From Symsagittifera roscoffensis (taxonomy: Eukaryota > Xenacoelomorpha > Acoela > Convolutidae): DNA of 64,000 bases. The notes beneath the pieces were generated by a model, which searched no databases, had not been told where the DNA came from, and was given only the letters and a program-made list of their open reading frames with translations. Below are positions 35,181-47,048 of this stretch, in pieces. The stretch lies in assembly GCF_963678635.1 (NCBI RefSeq), contig NW_026971262.1, positions 1 to 64,000 of the forward strand, in the 5' to 3' direction. Within the stretch, counting starts at the first letter, position 1, and every line of letters starts with the position of its first letter. The position numbers and the translations under genes were made by a program.

Positions 35181-35208
35181 GTGCTGAAATTACAAGTAAT
35201 TTCAGCAC
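35181..35208. repeat. Perfect 13 bp inverted repeat, 2 nt loop
   Basis: gtgctgaaattac, aa, gtaatttcagcac: arms match exactly. Chance occurrence in this AT-rich DNA is unlikely for a 26-base match. Role unknown; transcription stop, LTR tip or extrusion hairpin are all possible. Confidence 0.9.
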
Positions 35209-35244
35209 TTACAAATAAGCGGGTTGATACTTTGATGGATCATG

Positions 35245-35297
35245 ATTGGTTAATATTAAACATTTTATCGTGATAAATTATCTAACTTTTAACCAAT
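35245..35297. repeat. 9 bp inverted repeat enclosing a smaller hairpin
   Basis: attggttaa (35,245-35,253) pairs with ttaaccaat (35,289-35,297). The 35 nt between them include tttatc/gataaa around gt. Together with the hairpin 37 bp to the left this forms a compact cluster. Confidence 0.8.
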
Positions 35298-35380
35298 AAT
35301 AAAATAAAGTTTAGATCAGGTTCCACAAAAGGTAGAAATTTAAAGAATCTTTCAAAATTGCTTATCAACAACCCACACAA

Positions 35381-36610
35381 GAGTCCACACCGGCTACAAT
35401 ATCCCAGGAATCTCCATTAAAACCAACATCTAATCAGTCAAACAATTCACGTTCATTAATCAACACCCATTTCGTTTCAAGAAAATTTATATAACTATGG
35501 AGAAAGACAATCACTTTTATCAAAACCTTTAGAACAAGTAGTTCGCCACGCACCCCTAAGCGAACCACAATACGAACCAACATAGGAACTTAAAAAACTA
35601 GTAACATAAGTCAAAAACAAAATAAGTCCAAAATAAATTGACAAACCTTACATCCAAAACGAAATTAAATTTTTACAACTCCCAGAGGTCACTTTAATAT
35701 ACCCACATCCCCAACCTCAATTCTTTAGATCTTACCAGCATTACAATTCAAAGTATCCCCAACATTACAACCTAGCTCACAACAAAATACTCGAAACACA
35801 CCATCGGACTAATTTGGATCAACCCCCACATCCCTCTAGAAAAATTCGTGAAAATCCCTTTGACCCCCCAAATTCAACACAACATCTCCCACATTGGATG
35901 ACACAAGCTTTCACTCAATGTGAACCAAACTCGGTAAATGAACCAATAGATAACTCATCAGAAACATCTTTGTCACTACCATAAGCCCTCTCCCTTCCTT
36001 CAACCCCTTCAATTAGTCAACTATCCACAATATCATTTCCTCCAAATTTTTCTACAAAATTAGACGATAGGTATATGTAAAATTTGACCAATAATACGCC
36101 CCTACCACTTGATTGGAAATTATTCGTAGCACGTCTTCCACTTTTCGGTCAACAACTCGATAGTAACAGACTATATAAATGGGCACTCAACAGATTACAA
36201 TACAGACACGATATTCATGAAGACATACAGGTACACAATATACAAAAATTTACACAAGTCAATTGAACACTTAACTTTGAAATAACAGAAAAATTAATTT
36301 CTAGTACATCACCCTCTCCCCTTAGCTCAATTAAATAAAACAGCTCAATCATTACCTCCCCCTGTTATCACAACAGAAATTATCTATAAATACGATAGAT
36401 ATACAAAAAAGACTCTTGGCTACCTTACATTCTATAATCCCTATTCAGGACCATCCTACACTTGTAGTTTATAAAAAATTTTCTTTTTCAGACCATATCC
36501 CTTTTTACTCTTCCAGAAACAACAAATCATAAAAACCGTTCCCATCGAACATGACTCCAAGATTTATTAGTCACACACTATGGTTATGAAAAAATTGAAC
36601 AAAAAACACT
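35381..36610 (+). pseudogene. Plus-strand env-like region, N-terminal part
   Basis: Diverged homologue of the env-like half of the array, on the opposite strand. Shared blocks: FGSTPT near 35,810, NPFDPPNSTQH-like sequence near 35,850-35,890, and 36,084-36,266 (LPLDWKLFVARLPLFGQQLDSNRLYKWALNRLQYRHDIHEDI). Then comes a TTEIIYKYDRYTK block near 36,370-36,410, then DLLVTHYGYEKIEQKTLDKYG near 36,560-36,620. Stops occur throughout. The opposite orientation means this is not simply the next array unit. Confidence 0.6.
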
Positions 36611-39600
36611 AGACAAATACGGCGTAAATCAAGTAACTCAAAGAGAGCATGATCAAACAGAAACAAAAAATTTAGTAGCGACACTTTATTCAAAAGCCAG
36701 AGCTACAACATTAATTTGAAACAATTTTAAAGCAACATTCTCAGAGAAAAAAGTACGTTGTTCATAAGTCTCAATTGGAAACAAAAACAGACTTGATTAC
36801 AAATCTTTCTATCACAGTAATATAGGAAGACGTTTTCTACTTAGACCTGAAGTATGTAAAAACGATCTTAATCGATTGACACAAACTAAAAAATAAAGGT
36901 ACACACCAAAAATTGGTAAATTTTCAAATTTTTCCAGACTCTGCACATCAAGCGGAACTTGAAAGATACCATGGTCATATAAAATTAGAAGAAAACTATC
37001 CATTCCACGGCGCACATGGACAATTAAATTATGATCTTCATGATAAAAATTGGATACCACTCATTTGAAGTAACAACCCTACTTATTCCAAAGCTGACAC
37101 AAAAACAAAAAATATCAAGAAATTATGTTTTTATTGGAAAATCCAATTAAAAAAAACAATCAACACAAGATCTGAAAGATGATACTATATTTTATCAAGT
37201 AAACCTATTACCTTGTAAGAACGATCAAGTAATTCAATGCGAACATGAACCAAAAGAAACAGAAACAACAAGTTTAGTAGCGACACTTTATTCAAAAGCT
37301 AGAGCTACAACATTAACAGGAAACAAATTTACAGCAACATTCTCAGAGAAAAAAGTACGTTGTTCATAAGTCTCAAATGGAAACAAAAACAGACTTGATT
37401 ACAAATCTTTCTATCAGAGTAATATAGGAAAACGTTTTCAACTTAGACCTGAAGTATGTAAAAACGATCTTAATCGATTGACACAAACTAAAAAATAAAG
37501 GTACACACCGAAAATTGGTAAGTTTTCAAATTTTTCCAGAATCTGCACATCAAGCGGAACTTGAAAGATACCATGGTCATATAAAATTAGAAGAAAACTA
37601 TCCATTCCACGGCGCACATGGACAATTAAATTATGATCTTCATAATAAAAATTGGATACCACTCATTAGTAGTAACAACCCTTTTTTTATTCAAAAGCTG
37701 ACACAAAAAACAAAAAATATCAAGAAATTATGTTTTTATTGGAAAATCCAATTTAAAAAAACAATTAACACAAGATCTGAAAGGTGATATTATATTTTAT
37801 CAAGTAAACCTATTACCTTGTAAGAACGATCAAGTAATTCAATGCGAACATGAACCACAAGAAACAGAAACAACAAGTTTACTAGCGACACTTTATTCAA
37901 AAGCTAGAGCTACAACATTAACAGGAAACAAATTTACAGCAACATTCTCAGAGAAAAAAGTACGTCGTTCCTAAGTCTCAAATGGAAACAAAAATAGACT
38001 TGATTACGCATTTTCTATCACAGTAACACAGAAAGATTTTTTCATCTTAGTGCTGAAAAATGTAAAAAGGACCTTAATCAATAAAAACTAACTAAAAATA
38101 AAGGCACAAACCGAAAAATGGTAAATTTTCAATTTTTTCTAGACTCTGAACATTAAGCGGAACTTGAAAAAAAACAAAGTCACATAAAATTAGAAGACAA
38201 ATGTCAATTCCACGGCGCACATGGACAATTAAATTATGATCTTCATGACAAAAATTGGATACCACTCATTGGAACTAACAAAATACAACTAAAAAAAAAC
38301 AATTAACATAAGACTTAAAAGCTGATACTATAACTTATTAAGTAAACCGATTATCTTGTAAGAACGGTCAATTAATTTAATGCGAACATGAACCACAAGA
38401 AACAGAAACAACAAGTTTAATAGCGACACTTTACTCATAAGCTATAGTTACAACATTAACAGGAAACAAACTTACAGCAACACTCTTAGAGAAAAAAGTA
38501 CGTCGTTCCTAAGTCTCAAATGGAAACAAAAGTAGACTTGATTGCGAATTTTCTATCACAGTAACACAGAAAGATTTTTTCATCTTAGTGCTGAAAAATG
38601 TAAAAAGGACCTTAATCGATAAAAACTAACTAAAAATAAAGGCACAAACCGAAAAATGGTAAATTTTCAATTTTTTCTAGACTCTGAACATTAAGCGGAA
38701 CTTGAAAAAAAACAAAGTCACATAAAATTAGAAGACAAATGTCAATTCCACGGCGCACATGGACGATTAAATTATGATCTTCATGACAAAAATTGGATAC
38801 CACTCATTGGAACTAACAAAATACAACTAAAAAAAACAATTAACATAAGACTTAAAAGCTGATACTATAACTTATTAAGTAAACCGATTACCTTGTAACA
38901 ACGGTCAACTAATTCAATGCGAACATGAACCACAAGAAACAGAAACAACAAGTTTAATAGCGACACTTTACTCATAAGCTATAGTTACAACATTAACAGG
39001 AAACAAACTTACAGCAACACTCTTAGAGAAAAAAGTACGTCGTTCCTAAGTCTCAAATGGAAACAAAAATTGACTCGATTACGAATCTTTCTATCACAGT
39101 AATCAAGAAAGGTTTTTTCATCTTAGCCCTGAAAAAGGTAAAAAGGAACCTAATCGATTAAAACTAACTAAAAATAAAGCCACAAAGCGAAAAATGGTAC
39201 ATTTTCAAATTTTTCTAGACTCTGCACATCAAGCGGAACTTGAAAAATACCAAAGTCATTTAAAATTAGAAGACAATTATCCATTCCACAGCGCACATGG
39301 ACGATTAAATTATGATCTTCATGAAAAAATTGGATACCACTCATTCGAACTAACAACACTACTTATTGCAAAATTGACTCAAAAAACAAAGGACGTCAAG
39401 AAAATGTGTTTTTTTTTTTGGAAAACCCAACTAGAAAAAAAACTGTTAACACAAGACCTATAAGATGATACTATAACTTATCAATGATTACCTTGTAAGA
39501 ACGATCAAGTAACTCAATGCGAACATGAACCGCAAGAAACAGAAACAACAGGTTTAGTAGCGACATTTTGTTCAAAAGCTAGAGCTACAACATTAACAGG

Positions 39601-40520
39601 AAACAAATTTGCAGCAACATTTTCAGAGAAAAAATTACGTTGTTCCTAAGTCTCAAATGGAAACAAATATAGACTTGATTACGAATCTTTCTATTACATT
39701 AATATAGAAAGACTTTTTCAGCTTAGTCCTGAAGTTTGTAAAAACGATCTTCATCGGTTAAAACTAACTAAAAATAAAGGCACAAACCAAAAATTGATAA
39801 ATTTTCAAATTTTTCCAGACTCTGCACATCAAGCGGAACTTGAAAGATACCATGGTCATATAAAATTAGAAGAAAACTATCCATTCCACGGCGCACATGG
39901 ACAATTAAATTATGATCTTCATGATAAAAATTGGATACCACTCATTTGAAGTAACAACCCTACTTATTCCAAAGCTGACACAAAAAACAAAAAATATCAA
40001 GAAATTATGTTTTTATTGGAAAATCCAATTAAAAAAAACAATCAACACAAGATCTGAAAGATGATACTATATTTTATCAAGTAAACCTATTACCTTGTAA
40101 GAAAGATCAAGTAATTCAATGCGAACATGAACCAAAAGAAACAGAAACAACAAGTTTAGTAGCGACACTTTATTCAAAAGCTACAACATTAACAGGAAAC
40201 AAAGTTTTTCCAGGCTCTGCACATCAAGCGGAACTTGAAAGATGTCAAGGTTATGTAAAATTAGAAGACAAATACCCCTTCCACGGCGCACATGGACGAT
40301 TATATTATGATCTTTATGATAAAAATTGGATACCACTCATTGGAACTAACAACGCTGCTTATTGCAAAGCTGGCACAAAAAATGAAGAATATCAAGAATA
40401 TATGTTTTTTATTAGAAAATTCAACTAGAAAAAAAACAATAAATACGAGACCTAGAAGATGATACTATAATTTATCAAGGAATCCGATGACCTTGTAAGA
40501 ACGACCATGGATAGTGGGAT
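36610..40520 (+). repeat. Seven tandem copies of an env-like segment (units of about 540-600 bp)
   Basis: The word gcggaactt within each unit recurs at 36,952, 37,554, 38,157, 38,695, 39,233, 39,833 and 40,228 (spacings about 602, 603, 538, 538, 600, 395 bp). Each unit runs from an E-T-TTSL-ATLYSKARA block through FSEKKVR, SNGNKNRLDY, SAHQAELE and GAHGQLNYDLHDKNWIPL to a Lys-rich end (K-TINT) and LLPCKND. The array repeats a segment of about 200 residues that occurs once in the F1 units (KARETTGYSF to KHWIPH). Units 3 and 4 share private changes (cattaagcgg), so amplification went in steps. The last unit lacks about 200 bp. All units have stops. Confidence 0.9.
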
Positions 40521-41760
40521 CCAACAACAAAAACACAAGCAACAACTGTTTGGTTCCCCAAAGACACATGTAACATATTTCAAGTTGCTAAAATACAAGC
40601 AAGAATGAATAAATTTCATCAAAGTTAATTCATGGAATTCATCCCTTATGATAAGTTAAACCTCAAAAAAATCAGACAAAACAATCGAACTTCCGAAAAT
40701 GCCAACAATATAGAAAACAAACTAACATGTTTTTAAATCTACCCAGAAACGGAATTCGCTTGCAAATATAGCACTCCAATTTATAAAACACAATACTCAG
40801 AAAATCTTGTCGAATACGAAAAAAGCTCCGAAATGAACCCAGGAAATCTAATAGTTATAACATATCTAACACATCATATTTCAAATAGCGACAAAGTTTC
40901 GAAAGTCCCAGTAACATTTCTAAAAAACACAGGAAGAACCGGTGGAAAACTTAGACCACAAGTCAAAAGGAGTACAAGCTTACAAGAACTGTCACTTATG
41001 AACAATACTTATTTTGGTGCAATTCACTATGAAATCCACTTAGATATGAATTTAGGTTTAACAATAACTAAAAAAATTTCCAAGAAATGTCACTATCAGA
41101 ACTAGAAACGCTTCATCATTTATGCGAATTTTAACGAACACAAATATTACAACCAATTACACATGCAAAACTGAAAATACCTTATGCAGAACTTTTGTTG
41201 TCAGGAACTATAACAATTTTTTTTGACTACGAAGGAAATATATTATAGTATTACACAATTACGAAAAAAGTATCACCATTATATGTATTCGAAGATAAAA
41301 GATGTTACAAAAGAATCCTCTTTTTATACAAAAATAAAGTATATTTTGTTCACACGCTTTCTAGAAAAACAATTTTTTGGGATACAGTCGTTCCATGGGG
41401 ATCTGAAAATAGCCGCAGTATTGTACAACCAAATTCCGACGAAGATAAATATCATCTTCTCACACCATACCCAACACTTATGCCACCAATAAAGAACTTT
41501 TCACCGGAAAGTATTAAAGATATTGCTAGAAACCCGAATATAGATCTACCATCGATAAGTATACACTCCAGATCAGATGAACATCATCAAATCCGCACAA
41601 AATACTTCCAAGAAGTCCTCACAAAAACGGACACAATACAAAGACAATTCACGGACCAAAATTTACGAAAACTTGCAAAAACCGGAGGATAATCATACAT
41701 TTACACACAAGACTACTGTGGATACTTTAAACATACTTTAAACTGAGTTTTGTAAAATTA
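40521..41760 (+). pseudogene. Plus-strand env-like region, C-terminal part
   Basis: Continues from the repeat array: WDPTTKTQATTVWFPKDTC near 40,515-40,575, VAKIQARMNKFHQ, then ORF 40,833-41,105 (NNTYFGAIHYEIHLDMNLGL) and, in shifted frames, blocks at 41,190-41,700 including LSGTITIFFDYEGN, KVSPLYVFEDKRCYKR and TKTDTIQRQFTDQNLRKLAKTGG. It ends with YTQDYCGYFKHTLN and then a short hydrophobic stretch near 41,820-41,860. Scattered Cys and a hydrophobic end fit a glycoprotein ectodomain plus anchor, hence 'env-like'; I cannot assign a viral glycoprotein class from the sequence. Confidence 0.5.
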
Positions 41761-42359
41761 AAAAATGAACTACTTGCTTTTCTAGTATAGCCCTAATACA
41801 TCTTAGAAAGATTGACTATATTATATGCAATGTTTATTTTTTTGGATGTCTCTTTTCATTTCTCAGAGGAGTTTACAAAACTTCAATACAAACACAAGTA
41901 AACAAACAAGCAAGTATAGCATGCATACTTTTCACAGAATTTTTCTGAAAAATTCCAACCTCAATTAACAGAATAATTTTAGACGCTCAAATAAGTGAAT
42001 ACAATGAAAAACTATCAACTACAACCAAGACAAAGGATAACTCACACGACACTAGAAATACAAAACCTACTGCACCACAATTACATACATTACACAATAA
42101 CCATCTATGGTCTTTAGTAACACAAAAATACAGAAACATATCTCCAACAGAGAACATCTCAACAAGTCGTAGATACCCACATTGTAGCACAACAGCCAAG
42201 TGTAGAGATGAACAGATTATAGAACAATTCCATACCACTTATTTCCGTTCTCAGAACAACCATCTTTTTAGCCCACGATGAGCCGTCAGATTGGATCCCC
42301 CAACCGTTCCCTTTGATACCCATCTAACCTCCAACGTCACTCCCACGTCTTAAAACTTT
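41761..42359 (+). other. Degenerate interval after env-like region
   Basis: No conserved ORF. Plus-frame fragments such as HLWSLVTQKYRNISPTENIST near 42,105-42,165 suggest that it once coded, perhaps for an env tail, but I see no recognisable domain. The minus-strand ORF 42,238-41,987 is the antisense shadow. Confidence 0.4.
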
Positions 42360-43920
42360 TTGAATTCCCTTTCTAACCTGAGCCATCAAATACTAACAGT
42401 TCGCCAAGCATGGACTCAGACAAAACTTCAACGAACACAATTTTTTCACACCATTTTACAATTTAATAACTCTGATATTGAAAACGCGATGAATTTGCAG
42501 ACTCCGAATCTAGCCCATCCACCCTTTCCCAACCCCCCTTTCAGCCCGTCCATATCCAAATCCCCGATGAACCTTCCTCAGCCCCTTGCTCCTACACTGA
42601 TGCAACACCAATCTACTCCCCAATGACCTGTGACACACTTGACTACTCTAGTCCCGCCGATACTGAATTTGAAAACGATATAGATAACTTCATAACCCTT
42701 CAACAACAACTACAGCACCCCAACACACTAACCATTCATCACCTCTCACAGAGAATGACATCCTCAGAACCCTCCAACTCCCCATCCACTACTGGAGAAA
42801 CCGGAGCCCACCGAGTATTTAAACGAAAACTCCCCGATACTTCATTCCCTTCTAACCCTCGACCAACTCAGTCCCTTACGAATCATCAACTTCACACTAA
42901 CACAGAAGAATTCCTCCAAGTATGCTCACCATTTTTCTACAATGTACTTACTATCATTCAAATCCTAACAACGAACAACCAAATTACATTAACGAAAGAT
43001 CATTATTTCCCACTTTCATGGACCTCATACATTCACTTCAGTAATACAAAATCACTACCACTATATAAAAATCCAGATGATATTGAATTAAGTCAAACTA
43101 GGCTACATCATCTCACTATAGCACTTCACGAAAAACGGATCACAGCTATCGGATTAAACCAAACACTATATAGATTCACTGCACTAAAAGCTAATAAATT
43201 TTCAATTAACCAATGAAGATATCTTTCAAATGACGATACTAACGCTAACCCCCAACTAACTGAGAAATTTTTCATCAAGTCCTCATATGTTTTTACTATC
43301 AACTGCACGAACAAAAAAAATTGACCATAACTACATCTGCAGAACTTCGCGACACAACATCTTACGACTCATATTTCAGTAAATTTAAGCACTTTCCATT
43401 AACCTGTATTTTCCTAACACCCAAAGAACGTGACTTACACTGCTCAAATCAAATTTTGTTATACACAAAACCAACTCACACATGCCCTTATAAAAATTCA
43501 TAAAACACCATTACAAATATAATACACCATCACGAGAGCCACACCATTCATTTCAAAATATTAACTTCAAATACAGTTCACCATTCTTCTCAAATTTCGC
43601 ATATTGTATCAAAGACACTAACATGCAAGGAATCCTCAGGAACAATGACCCTATCAGAGAAATATTTACATATTGTGCCCAGTAACCCGAATTTTGAGTT
43701 TGATGAATCCCGTTTACTAATTGTTCCTCACGAAAAAAAAACAGCCCGTTGAATTCCCAATGCTAGAATACACCCATAACACTAAACATAATCATAAGCT
43801 TTGTAATCTAATCCAAAACACACCGCATGAATTCTCACCAAGTAGTGAAGATCACAAGATCATCCAACCACTTTGTCCACTAATGCAAATTAAGTATATC
43901 ACCGGCTTACTTGCCTAACT
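42360..43920 (+). pseudogene. Second, diverged env-like region
   Basis: Two overlapping open blocks: 42,360-42,626 (Pro-rich, NLAHPPFPNPPFSPSISKSP) and 42,623-43,216 (197 codons, ending SINQ). The second contains YFPLSWTSYIHF...LPLYKN...RLHHLTIALHEKRI, which follows the same pattern as LPLDWKLFV...LPLFGQ...RLYKWALNRLQYRHDIHEDI in the F1 env-like half. Proline-rich N-termini are common to both. Downstream fragments 43,321-43,503 (with TPKERDLHCSNQ) and 43,721-43,918 continue in broken frames. I infer a related but older family; similarity is weak and by eye only. Confidence 0.4.
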
Positions 43921-44495
43921 TCTAAGAACATCAAACGTCATTCACGATATTTTTCCAATTGGCTTTTTTGCTGATGAATAATTTCACACTAACAAATTCA
44001 AAACACAACTAACCACTCTTTATAATTGTTTCTCTTGTTGTTAGATGTCACCACACCGTCAATTAAAACCAACTGAAAACAAATTGAAAACTTCTTTCTT
44101 AAAAATTCTGAATTCGTATTAACAAATCGCAGTGAAATTAGAAAATAATTTAAATTTCTCACAATTATAAGTAAATTAAAAATTGATCCCCACGAAAATA
44201 ATTTTTTTTTACCAAGCAGTAAATTCATAAATAAAAAAATAACCAAAAACAGTAAAATTAATATTTCAACGCAGTTAACTTTAATAAATGGTAGATAATT
44301 TCATACAAGTACTAACTTTTTTCAAGCTGCTTCTTTATAGGATTTGAATCATTCACTCGCTCATAAAGTATTTCCAAAATCACACAGCTCGCCCACGAAG
44401 AATTGTTTAATTAAAAATTTTTAAGCTCTAACTTTCATTGATAACCATTCTAACCAGTTTTCACACGTTTCAAACTTTACTTTATGTCGGTTGGA

Positions 44496-44725
44496 ATGAA
44501 TTGAACAGTAAAATAAAAAAACCAACGCAGCATACTAACGTCACAAAATCAAAAACTAAAAGCATGACTAGGAAAGAAAAGCCCGCGGTACCCAAACCAG
44601 ACTAAAACCAGGTTAAAACTGGATAAATTAATATTTGAAGACCACAATCGAATAAAACACACAAAAGTCGAAAGTCAAAACCAAAGCAAAAGATTCAATT
44701 TTTGAGAAAAGGATACAACTAAAAC
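44496..44725. repeat. 230 bp direct repeat, left copy
   Basis: Starts at acagtaaaataaaaaaacc and includes gcatgactaggaaagaaaag and ccagactaaaacc; it matches 45,077-45,310 with few differences. The two copies flank a partial duplicate of the second env-like region. Confidence 0.9.
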
Positions 44726-44734
44726 AAAATTTTT

Positions 44735-45072
44735 CCACATTGTACTTACTATCACTCAAATCCGAACAACGAACAACCAATTTACATTAACGAAATATCA
44801 ATATTTCCCACTTTCATGGACCTCATACATTCACTTCAGCAATACAATATCACAACCACTATATAAAAATCCAGATGATAATGAATTAAGTCAAACTAGG
44901 CTATATCATCTCACTATAGCACTTCACGAAAAACGGTTCACAGCTCTCGGATTAGACCAAACACTATATAGATTCACTGCACTAAAAGCTAATAAACTTT
45001 CAATTAAACAATGAAGATATCTTTCAAATGACGATACTAACGCTAACCCCCAACTGACTGAGAAATTTTTGT
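44735..45072 (+). pseudogene. Partial duplicate of the second env-like region
   Basis: Matches 42,937-43,275 (ttccacattgtacttacta... to ctgagaaattttt), with about a dozen differences. It lacks the N-terminal half and is cut at gagaaatttttgtcagg, where the right direct repeat follows. Confidence 0.85.
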
Positions 45073-45076
45073 CAGG

Positions 45077-45310
45077 AAGGAATTGTACAGTAAAATAAAA
45101 AAACCAACGCAGCTTACTAACGTCACAAAATCAAAAACTAAAAGCATGACTAGGAAAGAAAAGCCCGCGGGTCTCAAACCAGACTAAAACCAGATTAAAA
45201 CTGGATAAATTAATATTTGAAGACCACAATCGAATAAAACACACAAAAGTCGAAAGTCAAAACCAAAGCAAAATATTCGATTTTTGAGAAAAGGATACAA
45301 CCAAAACAAA
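45077..45310. repeat. 230 bp direct repeat, right copy
   Basis: Same sequence as 44,496-44,725. Repeat-insert-repeat could be the trace of unequal exchange or of a small element with terminal direct repeats of about 230 bp. Confidence 0.9.
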
Positions 45311-45397
45311 AAGAGAAAAAAAACAAGTAATAAAAACCAAACAAAAGGTTGAACACAAAAAGAGACTCTGCACAAAGAGACCTAAAAATTATACCCC

Positions 45398-45472
45398 ACT
45401 CCTGGCCTCACCAACCAGAGGGACCTCCTGGGCATGCTCTATAGCCGGCCTAACCCACCGCGCTACATCACG
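45398..45472 (-). other. tRNA-like / SINE-head-like fragment
   Basis: The minus strand reads tagcgcggtgggttaggcc (45,465-45,447), a good RNA polymerase III box A, then about 37 nt later ggttggtgaggcc, a degenerate box B (consensus ggttcgantcc). Spacing is close to that of a tRNA gene (33 nt). It is a GC-rich island in AT-rich DNA. No CCA end, no clear anticodon arm and no poly-A/T tail can be defined, so a tRNA-derived SINE head is more likely than a working tRNA. Confidence 0.4.
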
Positions 45473-46140
45473 CTGTGTGACCCACACTCTAGGGTGAGCG
45501 GCTATTTAAAATTAACCAGACTAATATTAAAAGCTTTCGCGATAACTATTGAAAACAAATCAAACCTAAAACTAAAACTAACATAGAAATTTATGTATGT
45601 AAAACATAAAGGCAAAATGTATAGGTTTCGTATAGACCAAAATTTGAGCAGTCAAGGAGACGACAACCCAATTGCATTCAAACTTCGGAATGCCAAATCT
45701 ATTGGAATTGCTTCCTAAAGTCACTGCCTCAAATGATGTAACAGTCGCCTACTTAAGTCACATATGAGATTAAAGAAAAAAGGCCCTGTAACTATTGGCT
45801 CAAGAGTCAGGGACACTATCTTTTAGGTTTTTCTACCTCAAACGAACAAGGCTAATTCGGTTTACTTGCGACATTAGACTAAAACCTTTGTTACAGCTTT
45901 AAGGCAACTACCAAAGTGTCCCCAACTCTAGAAAATAAGAACGTCCCCAGAATTAGTTCCCAAAAAACCTAAAACACGCGAACGACGTTAAAAACAGTGT
46001 CGGAACAATCCGCATAGTTTCTTTTTAATAGACAGTGGATTTTTGATCCATTTCAGATTGATCAACTTGAATCTCTCCTTACCTCAACATAACAATATAT
46101 ACACTCAAGAAAGTTAAATTGGATTCTCACATACCGGCAC
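45473..46140. other. No feature recognised
   Basis: Neither strand has a conserved ORF or repeat that I can relate to F1 or F2. Base composition is intermediate. Confidence 0.5.
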
Positions 46141-46183
46141 ACTCTAGAGTTTAAGTAATTAATTTATTAAGTAACTCTAGAGT
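46141..46183. repeat. 11 bp inverted repeat at the F2 boundary
   Basis: actctagagtt (46,141-46,151) pairs with aactctagagt (46,173-46,183); each arm is itself nearly palindromic (actctagagt). It lies where the F2-type, GC-richer sequence ends. Confidence 0.8.
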
Positions 46184-46445
46184 ATCTGGGGAAATAAATT
46201 TGACTCGAGGAGTTTTAAATGAATAAGTTCCAGCTTGAGAAATGAGTTTTGGGGCTGGACCATTGGGAGACTTCGGTTGTCCACCTTTCCACCGAAGGTT
46301 TACTCTGGTCCAATACAGGTTCGCTTTCTTCTCCACTCGCGATCACCCTGTCTTCTGTTAAGAATGAGTCAGCCCTAATCATGTATAATCTTATATCTGA
46401 AAATTGCGAATAGCAATTTCCCGCTGCTTTTTCGACTACTTTCAC
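46151..46445 (-). pseudogene. F2 fragment, left end
   Basis: Open block 46,445-46,215 (KVVEKAAGNCYSQFSDIRLY, DSFLTEDRVIASGEESEP) and, after a frameshift, 46,336-46,151 (QPKSPNGPAPKLISQAGTY, KFISPDTLELLNKLIT). Its first part is present again at 49,344-49,150 in the duplicate. No domain recognised. The second part exists only here because it lies outside the duplication. Confidence 0.45.
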
Positions 46446-47048
46446 GCGATTGTAGTTCGATTTTTCGGATATTTTTTTCTTATTTTTTCAGTTGTTGCGA
46501 GAAACTTGAGCATGACATGCTGAATTCGAACTTTTGAAAAATACCATTTCATCCCAAACTCATGTTTCTTGAGTTGCTCAAGGTCAAACTTTCAAATATG
46601 ACCGACTAGCACATACTCCCGGACTCAAGATTGATGTATTCATCGCGTGTCGCCGTCTGCCAGTGAGCCCCCAGAATGTTGAGTGTTGCTCAAGATACAG
46701 TGCCAGTGGTCATTTACAGAAGTTTGCAGCAGATTAAATTTTATCTACACCCCAAAATTCACAACCATGCAAAATTGTCACATTATTGCTAAACAGCGAT
46801 CAAAATCTGCATACACCTGCACCCTAAATTTCCGCTTTTGCAAGCTAATGATTAATTTTTCTTTTGTCTTATCCAATCAGAAAATTGTCATGCAGCATTT
46901 TGATTCATATAATAGATATAGCGTATTAACAACAATTATTTGCTTCATTAGAATCTCTTTTCCGTAACCTCAGATTTCATCCGAGTTCACACTCAAGCCC
47001 CTTTTTTCCCCCTCTCAAGACTCAAGAATCCGACACCGAGCACCCTGC
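46446..47048. other. Non-coding stretch in the 2.9 kb unit, left copy
   Basis: AT-richer than the coding parts; many CTTGAG/CTCAAG words, including cttgagttgctcaag (46,568-46,582), a perfect 6 bp hairpin that is lost in the right copy by one substitution. The 94-codon plus-strand ORF here is not supported by anything else. Equivalent to 49,345-49,947. Confidence 0.5.

Larger units (their letters stand above)
33970..35380. other. Head-to-head spacer, no convincing gene
   Basis: 1.4 kb between the minus-strand array and the plus-strand env-like region. If the unit-3 gag start is native, a 5' LTR and leader should lie here, but I cannot identify LTR ends or a tRNA-complementary site. The stretch holds several inverted repeats (34,442-34,457, 35,181-35,208, 35,245-35,297) and repeated ccttgatg words near 34,470 and 34,552. 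A 118-codon plus-strand ORF (34,587-34,943) has no supporting feature. Confidence 0.5.

Noticed and set aside
36610-40520. CRISPR or satellite array
   Set aside because: Units of 540-600 bp encode a recognisable env-like segment with no short repeat/spacer structure.
41987-42238. 83-codon minus-strand ORF with hydrophobic stretches
   Set aside because: Antisense to broken env-like sequence; hydrophobicity follows from the complementary composition.
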